Below are positions 23,201 through 34,500 of a stretch of DNA of 64,000 bases, in pieces (within the stretch, counting starts at the first letter, position 1; every line of letters begins with the position of its first letter). A program made the translations under genes and the position numbers. The stretch is from Neckera pumila (Eukaryota > Streptophyta > Bryopsida > Hypnales > Neckeraceae), in contig OZ018408.1 in NCBI GenBank assembly GCA_963969595.1, positions 18,845,823-18,909,822 on the forward strand. The letters are read 5' to 3'. Under the pieces are notes generated by a model. That model had not been told where the DNA came from and made no database searches. It worked only from the letters and a program-made list of their open reading frames with translations.

Positions 23201-24100
23201 AAATGTGGACAATCTGTTATAGAGGGACAACAACCAAAATACAATCAATTTGACATTTAGGGATTAACATCTAGTAATCATTATCATATTTAAATGCGAC
23301 ATTATAGAAGTAGATTACTTTATGATTTTGTACTTTTTAAGACATGTATGAAGTACAATAATGATCAAATTTAGGAGTGTCATTGGATTTGACTCATCAT
23401 GAATACGCTTGTGAATACATATTGTTGTCAATAGTTTAGACCTTGATTTATACAGCTTTAGGTCAAATATTAAAAAAAAAATTGTTGCTTTCACAATTGG
23501 CATGGGTTCCCAAATCAAGAAAGTTCCTAACATCTAAAAAACGGCATGGAATGAACACTTTTTTGACTTAAAACCACCGCACTTTTCAAAAGCAATAAAT
23601 GAAAGGTGAGGAATATTTTGAAGCAACCAATGAAAATTGAGACCTTTGGTGCTTCAAGAGTATTCATTCAAGGTGAATCTAGTGTTATATATAAGCTATT
23701 TTATGTTCTGAACGTTGAAAATTTGTAAAATATTACTATAGTGTTTGAAAACATCAAAAAACCACTTGTGTTGCATTTTCTTGAGTTTGCTAATAATCTC
23801 ATTAAACCTTTTTTTATCACTTGCCCATTGAGATAATGGGATTAGAAAAGATGTTGCTTTGTTAGATTTCAACCTAAGTCTTTGTTCGATTCCTTCAACA
23901 AAATTCAATTAGAAATGGCACCGGCATATTATAATGGGGATTTAATTCTTGCTTGTAGATAAACAAATGAATAATTAAATGAAGTGTTGAATTTAGGATG
24001 ATTGAAATATAATATATTGACGTGGTTGCATTGTTACATCTCGATGCAAGATCCACCGAAATAGACAATTAGAAACCACTACTTACAAGAATATATGTAT
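20297..24100. other. AT-rich intergenic region with solitary TTAA-element ends
   Basis: No gene seen. End-like motifs occur without certain partners: TTAACCCCTAAGC at 21151, GGGCCTTTAGGGTTCA near 22845-22860 and CATTTAGGGATTAA ending 23267. These may be decayed relatives of the TTAA elements. The string CCCTTAACCCTTAACCCCTAA at 21142-21162 resembles telomere repeats but is too short to be one. Small open frames (22283-22516 +, 23315-23533 -, 23696-23908 -) are A/T-biased and have no motif. Confidence 0.4.
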
Positions 24101-24150
24101 ATACATATATATAAGAGAAAGGGGTGTTTTAAGTAGTGCCCTAGACATCA
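24077..24150. mobile_element. CACTA-type MITE end with an AT-rich insertion in its terminus
   Basis: CACTAC at 24077-24082 is followed by about 30 bp of AT-rich, partly TA-repeat sequence, then AAGAGAAAGGGGTGTTTTAAG at 24112. Removing the insert restores the terminus of the MITE at 5248 (CACTACAAGAGAAAGGGGTG). The other end was not found nearby, so this copy is truncated or rearranged. Confidence 0.55.
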
Positions 24151-24730
24151 CGTCTTTTAAGTAACTATAGATATTATTTTTAGACTGGTCAAATTTTCAT
24201 ATTTTGTTATAAAGAACTAAAAGGAGGTTCCATTGCACTAAAAGAATGCGACATTTGGATACCATATGCAAAAGTTATAGAAGGTTCAAGTTTTTCTTTG
24301 GAAGGTCTGAGTTTCTAAAATCGTTTCTTCCACACACGTACATATTGATTTCTGAAGAGTAATGATGGTAGGTTTAGGCAGGGCGTGATTTAGGGTGTAT
24401 CTATCTTATTTCTATTCATGGCTAATCCTACCAAATGGCTTGGTAGCTCAATACTATATCTCCTTTCAGTCACAGGGGTTCTTTTTCTAAGAATTTTTGG
24501 TAGAAAGCCATGCAAGTTTTCTTTTAGGGAATGTTTGGCAAGATATTTTTGCTTTTTCAATGCAAAATACTATCAAATCTTGAGACAATATTGCTTTATT
24601 TTGGATGAATGTACATTCTTTTGGATGGATGAATAAAATTTTCATCCACATATTGTAAGTTTCATTCATTTCATTGATGTAAATAGCTTCATCACTCCAG
24701 TGAAGATCGCTTTCTGCCTAAAATAATAAT
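24150..24730. repeat. Dispersed repeat, short copy
   Basis: Related at both ends to 16300-17700 (shared CCATATGCAAAAGTTAT on the left, GATGTAAATAGCTTCATCAC on the right) but lacking most of the interior. The open frames inside (24418-24636 +, 24487-24669 -) overlap each other and show no domain. Confidence 0.6.
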
Positions 24731-25140
24731 TTTTTTTTTTAATCCTTTACAATGGAATTCTTTTTCATTTGTGTCAAAAAAATATACATTTAATGATTAA
24801 TGAGAAAAAATAAAAAAAAGCTGCTTTTGTCAACATGAACGTAGTCTCAGCTGCTGCAGTCGTAATGAAGACCAGAGCGGCACCAAGTTCAAGGCAGACT
24901 TCCGAATCTGTGCACTTGAATGCCGGCCTCTCCATCAAATGTTCACTACTTTAACATTATGTTCTTATCATTGGCATTATCCGGCCACAACCTTCTCCAA
25001 GACTGATCGACCTAAAGCCACTGTTTCTGGGACAGAGCTCAGTAGTCACTGCCAAAGCCATTCGGAACCAGTGTCAGGAAGAAGGTGGGCACCCACAAAA
25101 CCGTCACTTTTGGCTACTGGGCCTAGTTACTAGTTACTAT
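24731..25140. other. Spacer, nothing recognised
   Basis: AT-rich, then a GC-balanced patch (24830-25130) with a 64-codon frame lacking known motifs. Confidence 0.3.
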
Positions 25141-25146
25141 TATTAG

Positions 25147-25390
25147 TCTGGTCAAATTTTCTTATTTTCTTATTGGCAAGCGAAAGGAGGTTTCAACGTA
25201 CCAAAGAACGTGGCATTTGGATATTGTATGCAAAAGTTATGAAGGCTCAAAATAAATAAATTGGGTAGAGGTTCTTAAAATGTTTTCTTTCATATGGGTG
25301 CATGTTGATTTTGGAGATATATCCAGAGTGATGATGGTGCTTTGGGGTCAATGGTACGTTTAGGAGTGCCCACCTTGCAAGGTTGGGTGA
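25147..25390. repeat. Dispersed repeat, left-part copy
   Basis: Third copy of the block seen at 16330 and 24180 (CTGGTCAAATTTTC, GGAGGTTTCAACGTACC, GCATTTGGATA, GCAAAAGTTATG), extending to AGTGATGATGGTGC. The inverted fourth copy at 58990-59250 keeps the same order. Confidence 0.6.
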
Positions 25391-25517
25391 TGAGCATTGA
25401 AACTGAGGTTGTAGCTTTGGTGCCAACATTTGATAGGTTCCCATGCATTTGACATTGTGCAATTCTAAGTATACATAGGGACATTGATTTGTCCCATTAG
25501 TGTGTGTGATAAAAATA

Positions 25518-25655
25518 ACCATGTGTAAGTTTAGTGTGTGATAAAAATATTCTTTTTCCATGTAAAAAGAATCATAACCATGTGTAAGTTTAGTGTGTGA
25601 TAAAATATTCTTTTTCCATGTAAAAAGAATCATAACCATGTGTAAGTTTATTTTA
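25518..25655. repeat. Tandem repeat, ~58-59 bp unit, each with a small hairpin
   Basis: ACCATGTGTAAGTTTA begins at 25518, 25577 and 25635, so two full units of 59 and 58 bp and a partial third. Each full unit includes ATTCTTTTT-CCATGT-AAAAAGAAT, a self-complementary stem. Frames across it are not genes. Confidence 0.85.
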
Positions 25656-26757
25656 TAACTTGCTCTAATAGGACAAATGAATGTAGTGCATTTTGCTATT
25701 TAAGTATTTCCAGTATATCTATTTTACTTTTTGGAGAGAAATTGCTAATAGAAAATACCCAAAATTGTGGAATTGCACATATTGGGAAATCACATACAAT
25801 CAAGTGGACAAACCAAGTCAATAGACTATGAAATCAACACTCCAAAGATTTTGAGGAATTGAATTCTTCAAGTCTAGTTCTAAACTTTTCTCCTTGAGAT
25901 AAACATAAATCTACTTGTGTGACAAACAAAAGTAAAATATATTTATTACCTTCCAAGTGCCAAAACTTGTCTTTTTACTTTAGACCCCTATTGAATGACA
26001 AAATGAAAATGTGCACTAAGATAAAACAATCCATTATAGACATCTACAATTTCATCCATTTCATGTTCTTTTACATGCAGTATAGAGATTTTCATTGTTG
26101 GAAAAAATTCATCCGCATATGAATAAAAAAAATCTCATAAAGTTTATTTTGGATTGAAATGGGCCTCAAATACAACTTCATTAGGGAAGGCAAAGACGAC
26201 TATCTACCAATCCTTGGATGATTTTGGCTAATAAATATCCTACAATTGCCTCAATTTATCTTGCTTAGCATACATTTTTGATGGTCAATGAAATCAAATG
26301 ATGTAAGCCCCCAATTTGTCACTTAAAATTCAAAGTTAGTTTTTTTTTCCAATTTTATATACTCTTATTTAGTTTTAAAGGTCAAAATCTCTAAAAAGAG
26401 TGTTAGATTGTAATAGATGAAGTACTTATTAATGTATTATTTTGCCTAGAAGAGCCTAGAACACCTAAAATACTCCAATATTTTGTATGTTGATAGGTTA
26501 GATGTTCTAAAGCTAGAAATAGTCTAAGTTGGTAGAACCTATTGTAAGTAACTTCTTAAACAACAACCAACATCTAAACCTACAAGTGCATATGACAAAT
26601 TCTAGCTAAAATAGAGTTCTATGGGTGTAAATTTCCTTTAGACTTAGACATACAAGACTTGTGAAGGACAAAGATTAGAGTTATTAATCATTCTAGAAAC
26701 CAAGTAGAAGTCAAAATGTTAGCCCTGCATATAAAGAATTCAAGCAATATGAAGAAA
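25656..26757. other. AT-rich spacer, nothing recognised
   Basis: No gene, repeat border or hairpin seen. The frame 25919-26122 (+) is A/T-driven. Confidence 0.35.
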
Positions 26758-27819
26758 CACTATAAAAAAACTCGCCTTTTGTAGCATTTTGAAGAAATGG
26801 TTCATGTTTTCTTTGACATTATTGTGTTACAGATTTTGAGCATGCGAGAGGTAGATTTCTAGTGGATGTTGGGAAAGACATGGAGATGTTAAAGCAAAAA
26901 CAAGTGGATGACACAGGGGACATGTATGTTTTTCTGGACATCAAATAAAACATGGTCACATTTATTAGAACATTCCAAAAAACATGGAAGTGCCATGTCA
27001 GCTAGAAATTTCAGATTCACTATGGATAAATTTTTGTAAGTTACTATAAAATGTTGAGGTAAAATGTAGACCAGATGTGAAGAAGAAATGAATGGATGTA
27101 CACTACGGTCTCTTAGAGGCCTCAAATCTCTTCTAATGATTTAAAGGAATTTTTTGGTTCAAAGTAAAATGTTTGAAATAACGTCCAAATGTCGGAAATA
27201 ACGTTCAAATGCAATGTGGTTAAGTTCCTATCTTTGAATCATCCTATATCATTGACGGACAATGGATTTTAGTATAAAAGGAACCCCTCCATCCTTCATT
27301 ATTACAAAATGTCAATAAAGTAATTACCTGACTTTGCCATCAAAAAATCTTTTGATGGTACATGGTAAATTCTTGCTAAATTTGACAACTTTTCTTATTC
27401 ATTTTTTTGGGACTTTTTTTTTAATAATAACTTTGTGCCAGCCTTGCCCTATAGATACAATATATACCAAATGATGTCTTTGAAAAAACTCTAGATATCT
27501 TAGTTGATGTTGCTAAAAACAATATTAAAGTCGTTGGGTCGGGTGAAAAATCCCACATTTATTGCTTGTCTAGCACACGCTGAGGTGGAATCTACGTGGT
27601 GTACACATGGTGCATTTTAGGACGCTTGGGACACCCGTTTCCTACAATTATTTTCATCAAACAAGCTGACATCACAATTCATTTCTTGATTTTGGACATT
27701 TTCTAGGACATCAACTGTGATGGATTTTAGGTGATATTATAGTTGACGCGCCTTCTGTTAAAAAAAATGTACTACCACGTCTTCTAAAACATCACATAAA
27801 ATGGGGGTGTCTTACAGTG
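26758..27819. mobile_element. Non-autonomous CACTA-type element
   Basis: The left end is CACTATAAAAAAACTCGCC (26758); the right end in reverse complement is CACTGTAAGACACCCCCATT, ending 27819. 1062 bp. Flanking 3-mers are AAA and AGA, an imperfect target duplication. Internal repeats such as GACAT and GATGTT near both ends fit CACTA subterminal regions. The left part is related to 51947 onward (shared TGCCATGTCAGCT block). No transposase is encoded; the minus-strand frame 26889-27125 has no known domain. Confidence 0.75.
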
Positions 27820-29740
27820 AGAAGAGCATTCAAAGACAAAAAAAGTATTTCCAAAAAGTAAAAACATGCAAAGAGTTCAATGGTGCAGTCGACTTGTCAA
27901 AATTCCATACTAATCAAAAGATTTTCAAAAGATTTAATTTTGTAAAAGGTAATAAATATGAAACCTTCTTGGAATAAGTGCAAAATAATTATACAAGTCC
28001 ACACTTGATATTTAGGACCCTCTAGAGATCAAACGTTGAATTTAGATTTTTTTGAATAGTATAAGTTTGAATATTGGAAGGTCAACTATTTAAATTAGCC
28101 TTGGTGAATTCTTAAGAAAAATTATGGTTGCAATGAAACTCCAATAAAAATTAGAATAGCATTTTTGACAAATTTCAAGGCATTTCAACACCGACAATTA
28201 TTGAATAGACAACACCAATTATTTAAGGCAGTGTTTAAACAAATTCATGGCATTAATTAGAGCCCTAGGAGCATATGAAATCTAGACAAAGATAAAGAGA
28301 ATTCTATTCTTACTACTATGATCCCTTTGGACATTTCAGAAAAGTCCAAATCTTGAAAATTACAAATTCCATCATTTAGAAATTTTGCGATTCTTTATTT
28401 AGTCAAGTTGCGACTTTCACAAGTTTGAATGACCTTGAAGTTGAGGGTTGAGGTCTATCAAGCTAATTTGGGCCTTCTAAAGTCAATGTTGCAATTTGTT
28501 TGTCATTTAGAGTTTTTTTTCTAAAAGTTAGAAATAAGTCCAGCAATAAATTTGACTTATTTTTGTAATTAGTGGTTAGTTCTAGAAAAAATTGGGGATT
28601 AAAGAAGAAGGAGAGACCTTTGGAAACTATTTAAAAAGACACCCCTTTTCTTCCCAAACCACCCCTTTTCTTATGTTCTATCTTATCGCGTGGTCTATGC
28701 CAATTCGGTGTTTTTAGAGCACTTTTGCTTGTTTTTGTTGTGGTTTATAGATCTTGCTTTGAAGGAAAATGGGGTCCCTTAAAAACTCAACTTCTTTCCT
28801 TGATGTCAAGTGTGTTTTGTTTTAACGATTTGCTACTACTGTAGTGTGACATGGCTTTTGTCTTTGCAATGATGAACAAAGTTATCTTTTTCACCCAAAG
28901 TGGTTCATTTACACTTATATGAATTAAAGATGATTTTGGTTTTGTAGTCTTGTAATTATTTCACAATTTGTAATTAAATAAAATAATTATTATAATTTTG
29001 TTTACCAATGATATGCATACATGGAAGAAGTGGGCTTTGAAATGGTTCAATGCACCAATAGCACTAACTATTGCTAATCTGAACAAGTGCCAAAGGGTTG
29101 CATACTTTTACATACTACTGTAGTCATGTCGTCCACCAATTTTGAATCCTTCCAACACTAATCCTTTATTTGTGAAGTTTTCAACAAAGCTCTTACTTAT
29201 TTTTTATGAATTTTGCTATTTTTGACATTAAAGAGTTAATAAAAAAACTAAATCCATACTACACTTGGTGATGTTAGTAGTTGGAATTTCTTAAAGCTTC
29301 CTTTTTTTGGATTGTATCAAGTTCATATGATCTCTTTGGTGGGAACTCAATTTCATTGGGAAATCTCTTAGAGCCTTGAACTGCAAATTTAGTGGTGTTC
29401 AAATAAGTCATTCATTGTCATATATGTGGATATTAAAAGCTAACCATGTGATTCTTGTTAATTGTTGCCCATGCCCCTTTATTAATCGTGTTCTAATGTC
29501 TCAAATAGTGCATTGTATGGCAAAGCTTTGAAACTTACATTGATCGTTATTTCTTTAAATTCCTTGTTTATTCCTTTTGTTAAAACTTGCCCACGGTAAA
29601 GCTTGATTTGGGTTTTATTTTGTTTGGACTAGCCAACTTGGCAAGGAGACCAACTAGTTCTTGTCTCTTGCTACCTGTTGGAAGATTGTTGGAACTCTTT
29701 AGGAGGTCACTAAACCTTGGGGTGGTCACAAAGTCCTAGC
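27820..29740. other. AT-rich spacer, nothing recognised
   Basis: No gene seen. A promoter-like patch (TTTAAAAAGACACCCCTTTTC near 28630) has no coding sequence after it. Confidence 0.35.
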
Positions 29741-29742
29741 GA

Positions 29743-29967
29743 GTTTGAATACTACTTGGTTGTGGTTGCACTAGGGTTTAAATATTGTTGACTATGGGCT
29801 ACCTCTAAGGTTTGAATATTGTTGGCTATGGGTTGTACTAGGGTTTGAATACTATTGACTATGGACTTCCTCTAGAGTTTGAATATTGCTGGCTATGGCT
29901 ACCTCTGGGGTTTGAATGCTGTTGGATACAAGTTGCTCAAGGATTTGAGTACTACTTGGCTGCGGGC
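29743..29967. repeat. Minisatellite, ~34-bp unit, about 7 copies
   Basis: A degenerate tandem array with the recurring core GTTTGAATAYT and TTGGCTATGG, unit length 33-34 bp, about seven units. Not CRISPR-like: units are contiguous and diverged. Confidence 0.8.
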
Positions 29968-30124
29968 ATTCAATAGTATTTTACAACATTCAAAATTTGA
30001 GAAAAGAAAAACATACCCAAACCACCATTTAGGCAAGAAGAAGTTGAAGTGATATTGAAGCTGGGAGTTTAGATGCTTGATATATGATTCAAGTTTTGCA
30101 AATCAAGATTAGAGTGGAATTTAA

Positions 30125-31058
30125 CCCCTAAAGGCCCGAGGCCCTTTTCCTACCAAAAAACACTCAAAATTGCCATTTCTATAGCAAAAAGTAAAAAAAT
30201 TTGAAAACTGTTTTTTTTTCCAAATCTAACTATTGGATCTTATAACTAACTAGTATGAGAGTATGTGGAAAAAATTTCAGAATTTTTGACCATATGGATT
30301 GCAAGATATCTGCGTTTAAAGTGAAAAAAACAAGTTTTTCAGCACATTGCAATACCAGATTTTTTTACTATGAACATTTTTAACTTAAAATTATTGCACT
30401 ACAGAGTTTTGAGCTTTATATCTTTGTAGTGGAGAATTGAGTTGAGAGTCTAGGAAAAAAAAAAAAGATTCAAAATAACTTAATTATCATTCTTTAAATA
30501 ATTATTAAGTAGAAGTAGATATGAGATAGAAGGAAAATCTAAAATATTCATATATTTTTGATGGAATTAAAATGCACTAATCCCAATGGTGAGATTGTTC
30601 CAGTAAGTCATATAAACCATGCTAAAAAAGAAAAACTGAAAAACTTGAAAAATTGCATTCAGAAATGTATCCTAGAAGTTATTTTTTTCAAGAAGATGCT
30701 CTAATTGCCCGAAAAACAAGAATGTCCATAACTTTCTCATAACAAATCCAAATGAAATGAATCAAAGCTTTCCAAATAGACAAAAATATAATCTATGAGA
30801 AAAAAAATATTAAAAAAAAATTCAAATTTTTGTCCATTTTTTTTTGTTGCCTGGGCTGCCCGCCGTCCCCTGTTTTGAGCTTATTGGGTCATAACTTTTT
30901 TTTCCGGGCACCAATTGTGAAAAAAATTATATTCCCACAAAGCTCATCAATTTTTCTATCTTCAAAAAAAGTTTCAAAAAATCAAGAGAAAATTTTAGCC
31001 CGTAGGTACCTGCCCAAAAACGCATTTGTCCTCCAAAGGGACAATGGTCATTTAGGGG
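30125..31058. mobile_element. TTAA-flanked piggyBac-like MITE, family B copy 2
   Basis: A 934-bp element between TTAA at 30121-30124 and TTAA at 31059-31062, inverted relative to 19410-20292. Left end CCCCTAAAGGCCCGAGGCCC; right end in reverse complement CCCCTAAATGACCATTGTCC. Includes GGGCTGCCCGCCGTCCCC, whose GCCCGCCG core recurs in family C. The frame 30830-31126 (+) crosses the right border into flanking purine-rich DNA and is not a gene. Confidence 0.88.
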
Positions 31059-31338
31059 TTAAGAGACAATTTGATTTTTGTTTCAAAGGAAGAAGAAGAA
31101 GAAAAAAAAAAGATGTCATTGACTAGAGAATAAAAATTAGAATACTATTGGAAGAAATAGTTGATGTTTAAGATACTAGTTCCTTCGTCAACTAGGTGTG
31201 ATTTAGTCAACATGTTGATATTCTAAAGGAATAAAATGAAGAGAATCAAAATGATAACAAAAAACAAAGTGAAAAGAATAGAAGATAAAAGAAAAGGAAA
31301 ATTAGAATATAAATTGGGAATTCATCTTCCCTTTTTAA

Positions 31339-32351
31339 CCCCTAAAGGTCAGAGACTATGTTTTCACCAAAAACACTCTAAAACTGCCATTTTTAGTACA
31401 AATATCAAATTTTACGAAAAAATTATTTTTAGACACATATAACCACAGGATCTTGTAGTAAACTTGTTTGAAAATATGTTCAAAAAAATTCAGAATTTTC
31501 CACCTTATAGATTGCAAGATATTAGCATTTGAATTGACAAAACGCCTTTTTTTGGCCCTGCAAAAAATTGGGCAGCTGCACTTTACAAGGTCACATTTAA
31601 ATGAAAGAATTTCCAAAATGGTGGTTACTCCTTGGATTCATTCTTCAAATCAAGTTGGCTACATGCTTGGAAAATTTCAGATCATTTGGAATTGTACAAC
31701 ATATTGGAAAAAAATAGATTGTAGAAAGAAGTAGAGAATGATTCAAAACACAAAATTGTTAAGAATTTAATTATGGAGTTGAAAAATGTCAATCCCAATG
31801 GTTGTAATGTTGCAATAAAAAATATACATCCTATGATGTATACATATAAAAAATACATATAAAAATCATTGTATTGTATACATATAAAAAATATACATCC
31901 TATGATTTTATTTTTTTCAAAAAATATTAAAAGTTGAGTTAAATAAAGGACTTCAAAGTTTATTTTAGAGCAGGGAATCCGTAATTGCCTACAAACTAGA
32001 ACACTTCATAATTCTGATCTCATAAATAAAAATGGAATAATTCAACAGCTTTACACATATATGTAAGTCTAAGGAACCAATTTCAAATTTTTATTTCTTT
32101 AAAAAGTGATTTTTCCAAAAAATTTGAGCTGCCCGCCGACCGTTGAAGATGACATATCATCCAATAACTTTTTCACCATGTAGTCAAAATTTTTGAAAAT
32201 TGTTGGACCTTGAAGCTACTCCTCAGGCAGACGTTGTGTGAAATTTTCAAAGAATTTTCAAAGAATTTTAAAAATAAAATAAAATTTCCATTTGTAGTGA
32301 GCTGACCAAAATAACTATGTCACCAAAAAACGCCGTTTGGTCTTTTAGGGA
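31339..32351. mobile_element. TTAA-flanked piggyBac-like MITE, family C copy 1
   Basis: A 1013-bp element between TTAA at 31335-31338 and TTAA at 32352-32355. The left end is CCCCTAAAGGTCAGAG, the right end reverse complement TCCCTAAAAGACCAAAC. Internal landmarks: ACTATGTTTTCACCAAAAAC near the left end, GCTGCCCGCCG near 32130, CTATGTCACCAAAAAACG near the right. Related over most of its length to 32957-33871 (inverted), 59260-60720 and the fragments at 42353-42809. Confidence 0.88.
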
Positions 32352-32439
32352 TTAAACTTCTTATTTAAAGGAGTGAGCAATGAAAAACAAAATTGACTAT
32401 TTAAAACCAACAACTGAAGGTAGAGCGTGGAAGAACACC

Positions 32440-32707
32440 CACTGTAAGAAACCCCCGTTTTAGGTGACACGCCCTAATTTTTTATGATGGATTTTAGGTG
32501 ATGTTAATATTGACAACCTCAAATTTTTAGGTCAACAAAATGTACAATGTAACATCAATGTTGACATAAAACATTGGATTGTCAATATTCATGTTACGTT
32601 GTACATTTTTGTTGACATAAAAATTTTGGGTTGTCAACATTGACATCACCTAAAATCCGTCGTAAAAAATTAGGGCTCGTCACCTAAAACGGGAGTTTCT
32701 TATAGGT
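32440..32707. mobile_element. CACTA-type MITE with ACC target duplication
   Basis: A 268-bp foldback. The left end CACTGTAAGAAACCCCCGTT (32440) is matched by a right end whose reverse complement contains CTATAAGAAACTCCCGTT. The inverted similarity extends inwards through TAGGTGAC, GGATTTTAGGTGATG, GACAACC, AAAATGTACAA. Flanked by ACC at 32437-32439 and 32708-32710. Non-coding. The 3-bp duplication and CACT ends support the CACTA superfamily; the right terminal bases have decayed. Confidence 0.85.
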
Positions 32708-32956
32708 ACCGAGAGCAATTTGGATACAAGTCATAGATGAGAGGAATGTGTGTGAGCATTTTATCTCCACCTTTGATATAAATCGAGCACAACGGGGATC
32801 TCTATATTTTTGCTGTACAATTCCTAATAGGTGCCTAAATGTTGTCCAGTTCTGCCTTCCAAGAAACAAACAAAGAAATCTCCAAAAATTAGAATTTTAT
32901 GGTGGTTTTGGCCAATGTTGGCCAAAACTCTGATCTTCAAAAAAAAATCTAGTTAA

Positions 32957-33871
32957 CCCCTAGAAGACCAGCATGCAGTTTTGGGCAACATTTTGGGCAG
33001 GTACGTGTGACTAGAGATTTCCATATTTTAAGTTAAAATTTTAATAAAAGATGGACGCAAGGAGTATCTTTCATATGCACTAAATTTCATGACATTTGGA
33101 AATAGGAGTCAAAAGTTATGGCCTAATATGTTATTTTTTTTTGTAACTGGACAGTCCGGGTAGATAAGAAAAAATCACTTTTTTCAAAAATAAAAATTTT
33201 AAATTGGTTTTCTAGAGTTATATATATGTGGAAAGCTTTGAATCATTCCATTTCGACCAATGAGTAAAAAGTTATGAGGATTTTTAGTTTGCGGGCAGTT
33301 ATAGATTCTCTACTCTGAAATAAACTTTGAAGTTGTTTATTTAACTCAATTTTTAATATTTTTTGAAAAAAAAAATCCATAGGATTTAGGTTGTTTATTA
33401 CAACATTACAGCCATATGGGTTGACATTTTCAATTCCATAATTAAATTCTTAACAATTTAGTATTTTGGATCATTCTCTACTTCTTTCTATTTACTATTT
33501 TTTTTGTATATGTTGTACAATATCAAATGATTTGAAAATTTTTAGGCATATAGCCAACTTGTTTAGGAAAAAGAATTCAAAGATGCACCACCGTTTTGGA
33601 CATTCTTTCATACAAATGTGACCTTGTGAAGTGCAGCTCTCCTGTTTTTCGCAGAGACAAAAAAAGGATTTTTGCCAATTCAAATGCTAATATCTTCCAA
33701 TCCGCATGGTGGAAAATTTTGAAATTTTTTCCACATCTTCTAAAAATAGTTTACTATAAGATCCAACGGTTACATGTCTCAAAAAAGTTTTTTTTCAAAA
33801 ATTTAGTACTTGTACTAAAATTGCAGTTTTGGAGTGTTTTTGGTGAAAACATAGCCATGGAGCTTTAGGAG
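32957..33871. mobile_element. TTAA-flanked piggyBac-like MITE, family C copy 2 (inverted)
   Basis: A 915-bp element between TTAA at 32953-32956 and TTAA at 33872-33875. Left end CCCCTAGAAGACCAGC, right end reverse complement CTCCTAAAGCTCCATGG. Opposite in direction to 31339-32351, with matching landmarks (GTTTTTGGTGAAAACATAG at the right). The frames inside (33495-33683 -, 33596-33868 +) are shadows of the repeat. Confidence 0.86.
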
Positions 33872-33960
33872 TTAAATCAAGATTTTAACAATCCTAAATT
33901 CTAGGGAACATCTCATACCCTTTTCAAAATGATGAAATACATTTTAATTGGACCTTCCTA

Positions 33961-34030
33961 ATAGAAGTTATCAACAGATGAAGTTTTGCTTCCAAGCTTC
34001 CTTATAAAACTTCATCCATCAATTTCTACT
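33961..34030. repeat. Hairpin copy 1 (GATGAAGTTTT)
   Basis: GATGAAGTTTT and AAAACTTCATC form an 11-bp perfect stem, with outer imperfect pairing (TAGAAGTTATCA / CATCAATTTCTA). A related hairpin lies near 34423-34500. Confidence 0.6.
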
Positions 34031-34422
34031 AACCTATCATTGCAAATTCACTTTTGATTTCAAAGTTTAGTTAAAATTAATTCTAGTTTCTTACGTTTAT
34101 TTTATCCTTGAATTGATCAAATATTTATGACTTTCGTCCAAATCTAAACTAAACCAAGACCAAACTTCATCTTTGGTTATCTTCCTTGATTTTAACTTAT
34201 TTTCTAAATGTGAATTATTCTAGAATTCTCAAAAGGTCTCCTAAATGATTTTAACATTAAATTGTTCTTTTGTTGTTTTTAAAAGATTTTAAATTACTAT
34301 CTACTTATTATTTACTACTCTAGACTTCTACTCTTGATTTATTATTTTTATTATTATAGTGTTTTCAGCTGCAAAGTATAAAATTAACTTTCCAAAAAAA
34401 CAGGACACTTGGAGATCAATCT

Positions 34423-34500
34423 TCTCTATTGAAAGTTACAGATGGATGAAGTTTGACCACTAATTGGTACTCTAAAACTTCATCTACTAATTTCTACTAA
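34423..34500. repeat. Hairpin copy 2 (GATGAAGTTT)
   Basis: GATGAAGTTT and AAACTTCATC form a 10-bp stem around a diverged loop, with outer similarity to copy 1 (TACTAATTTCTACTAA). Two similar foldbacks 0.46 kb apart suggest a very small MITE family or a local duplication. Confidence 0.55.
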
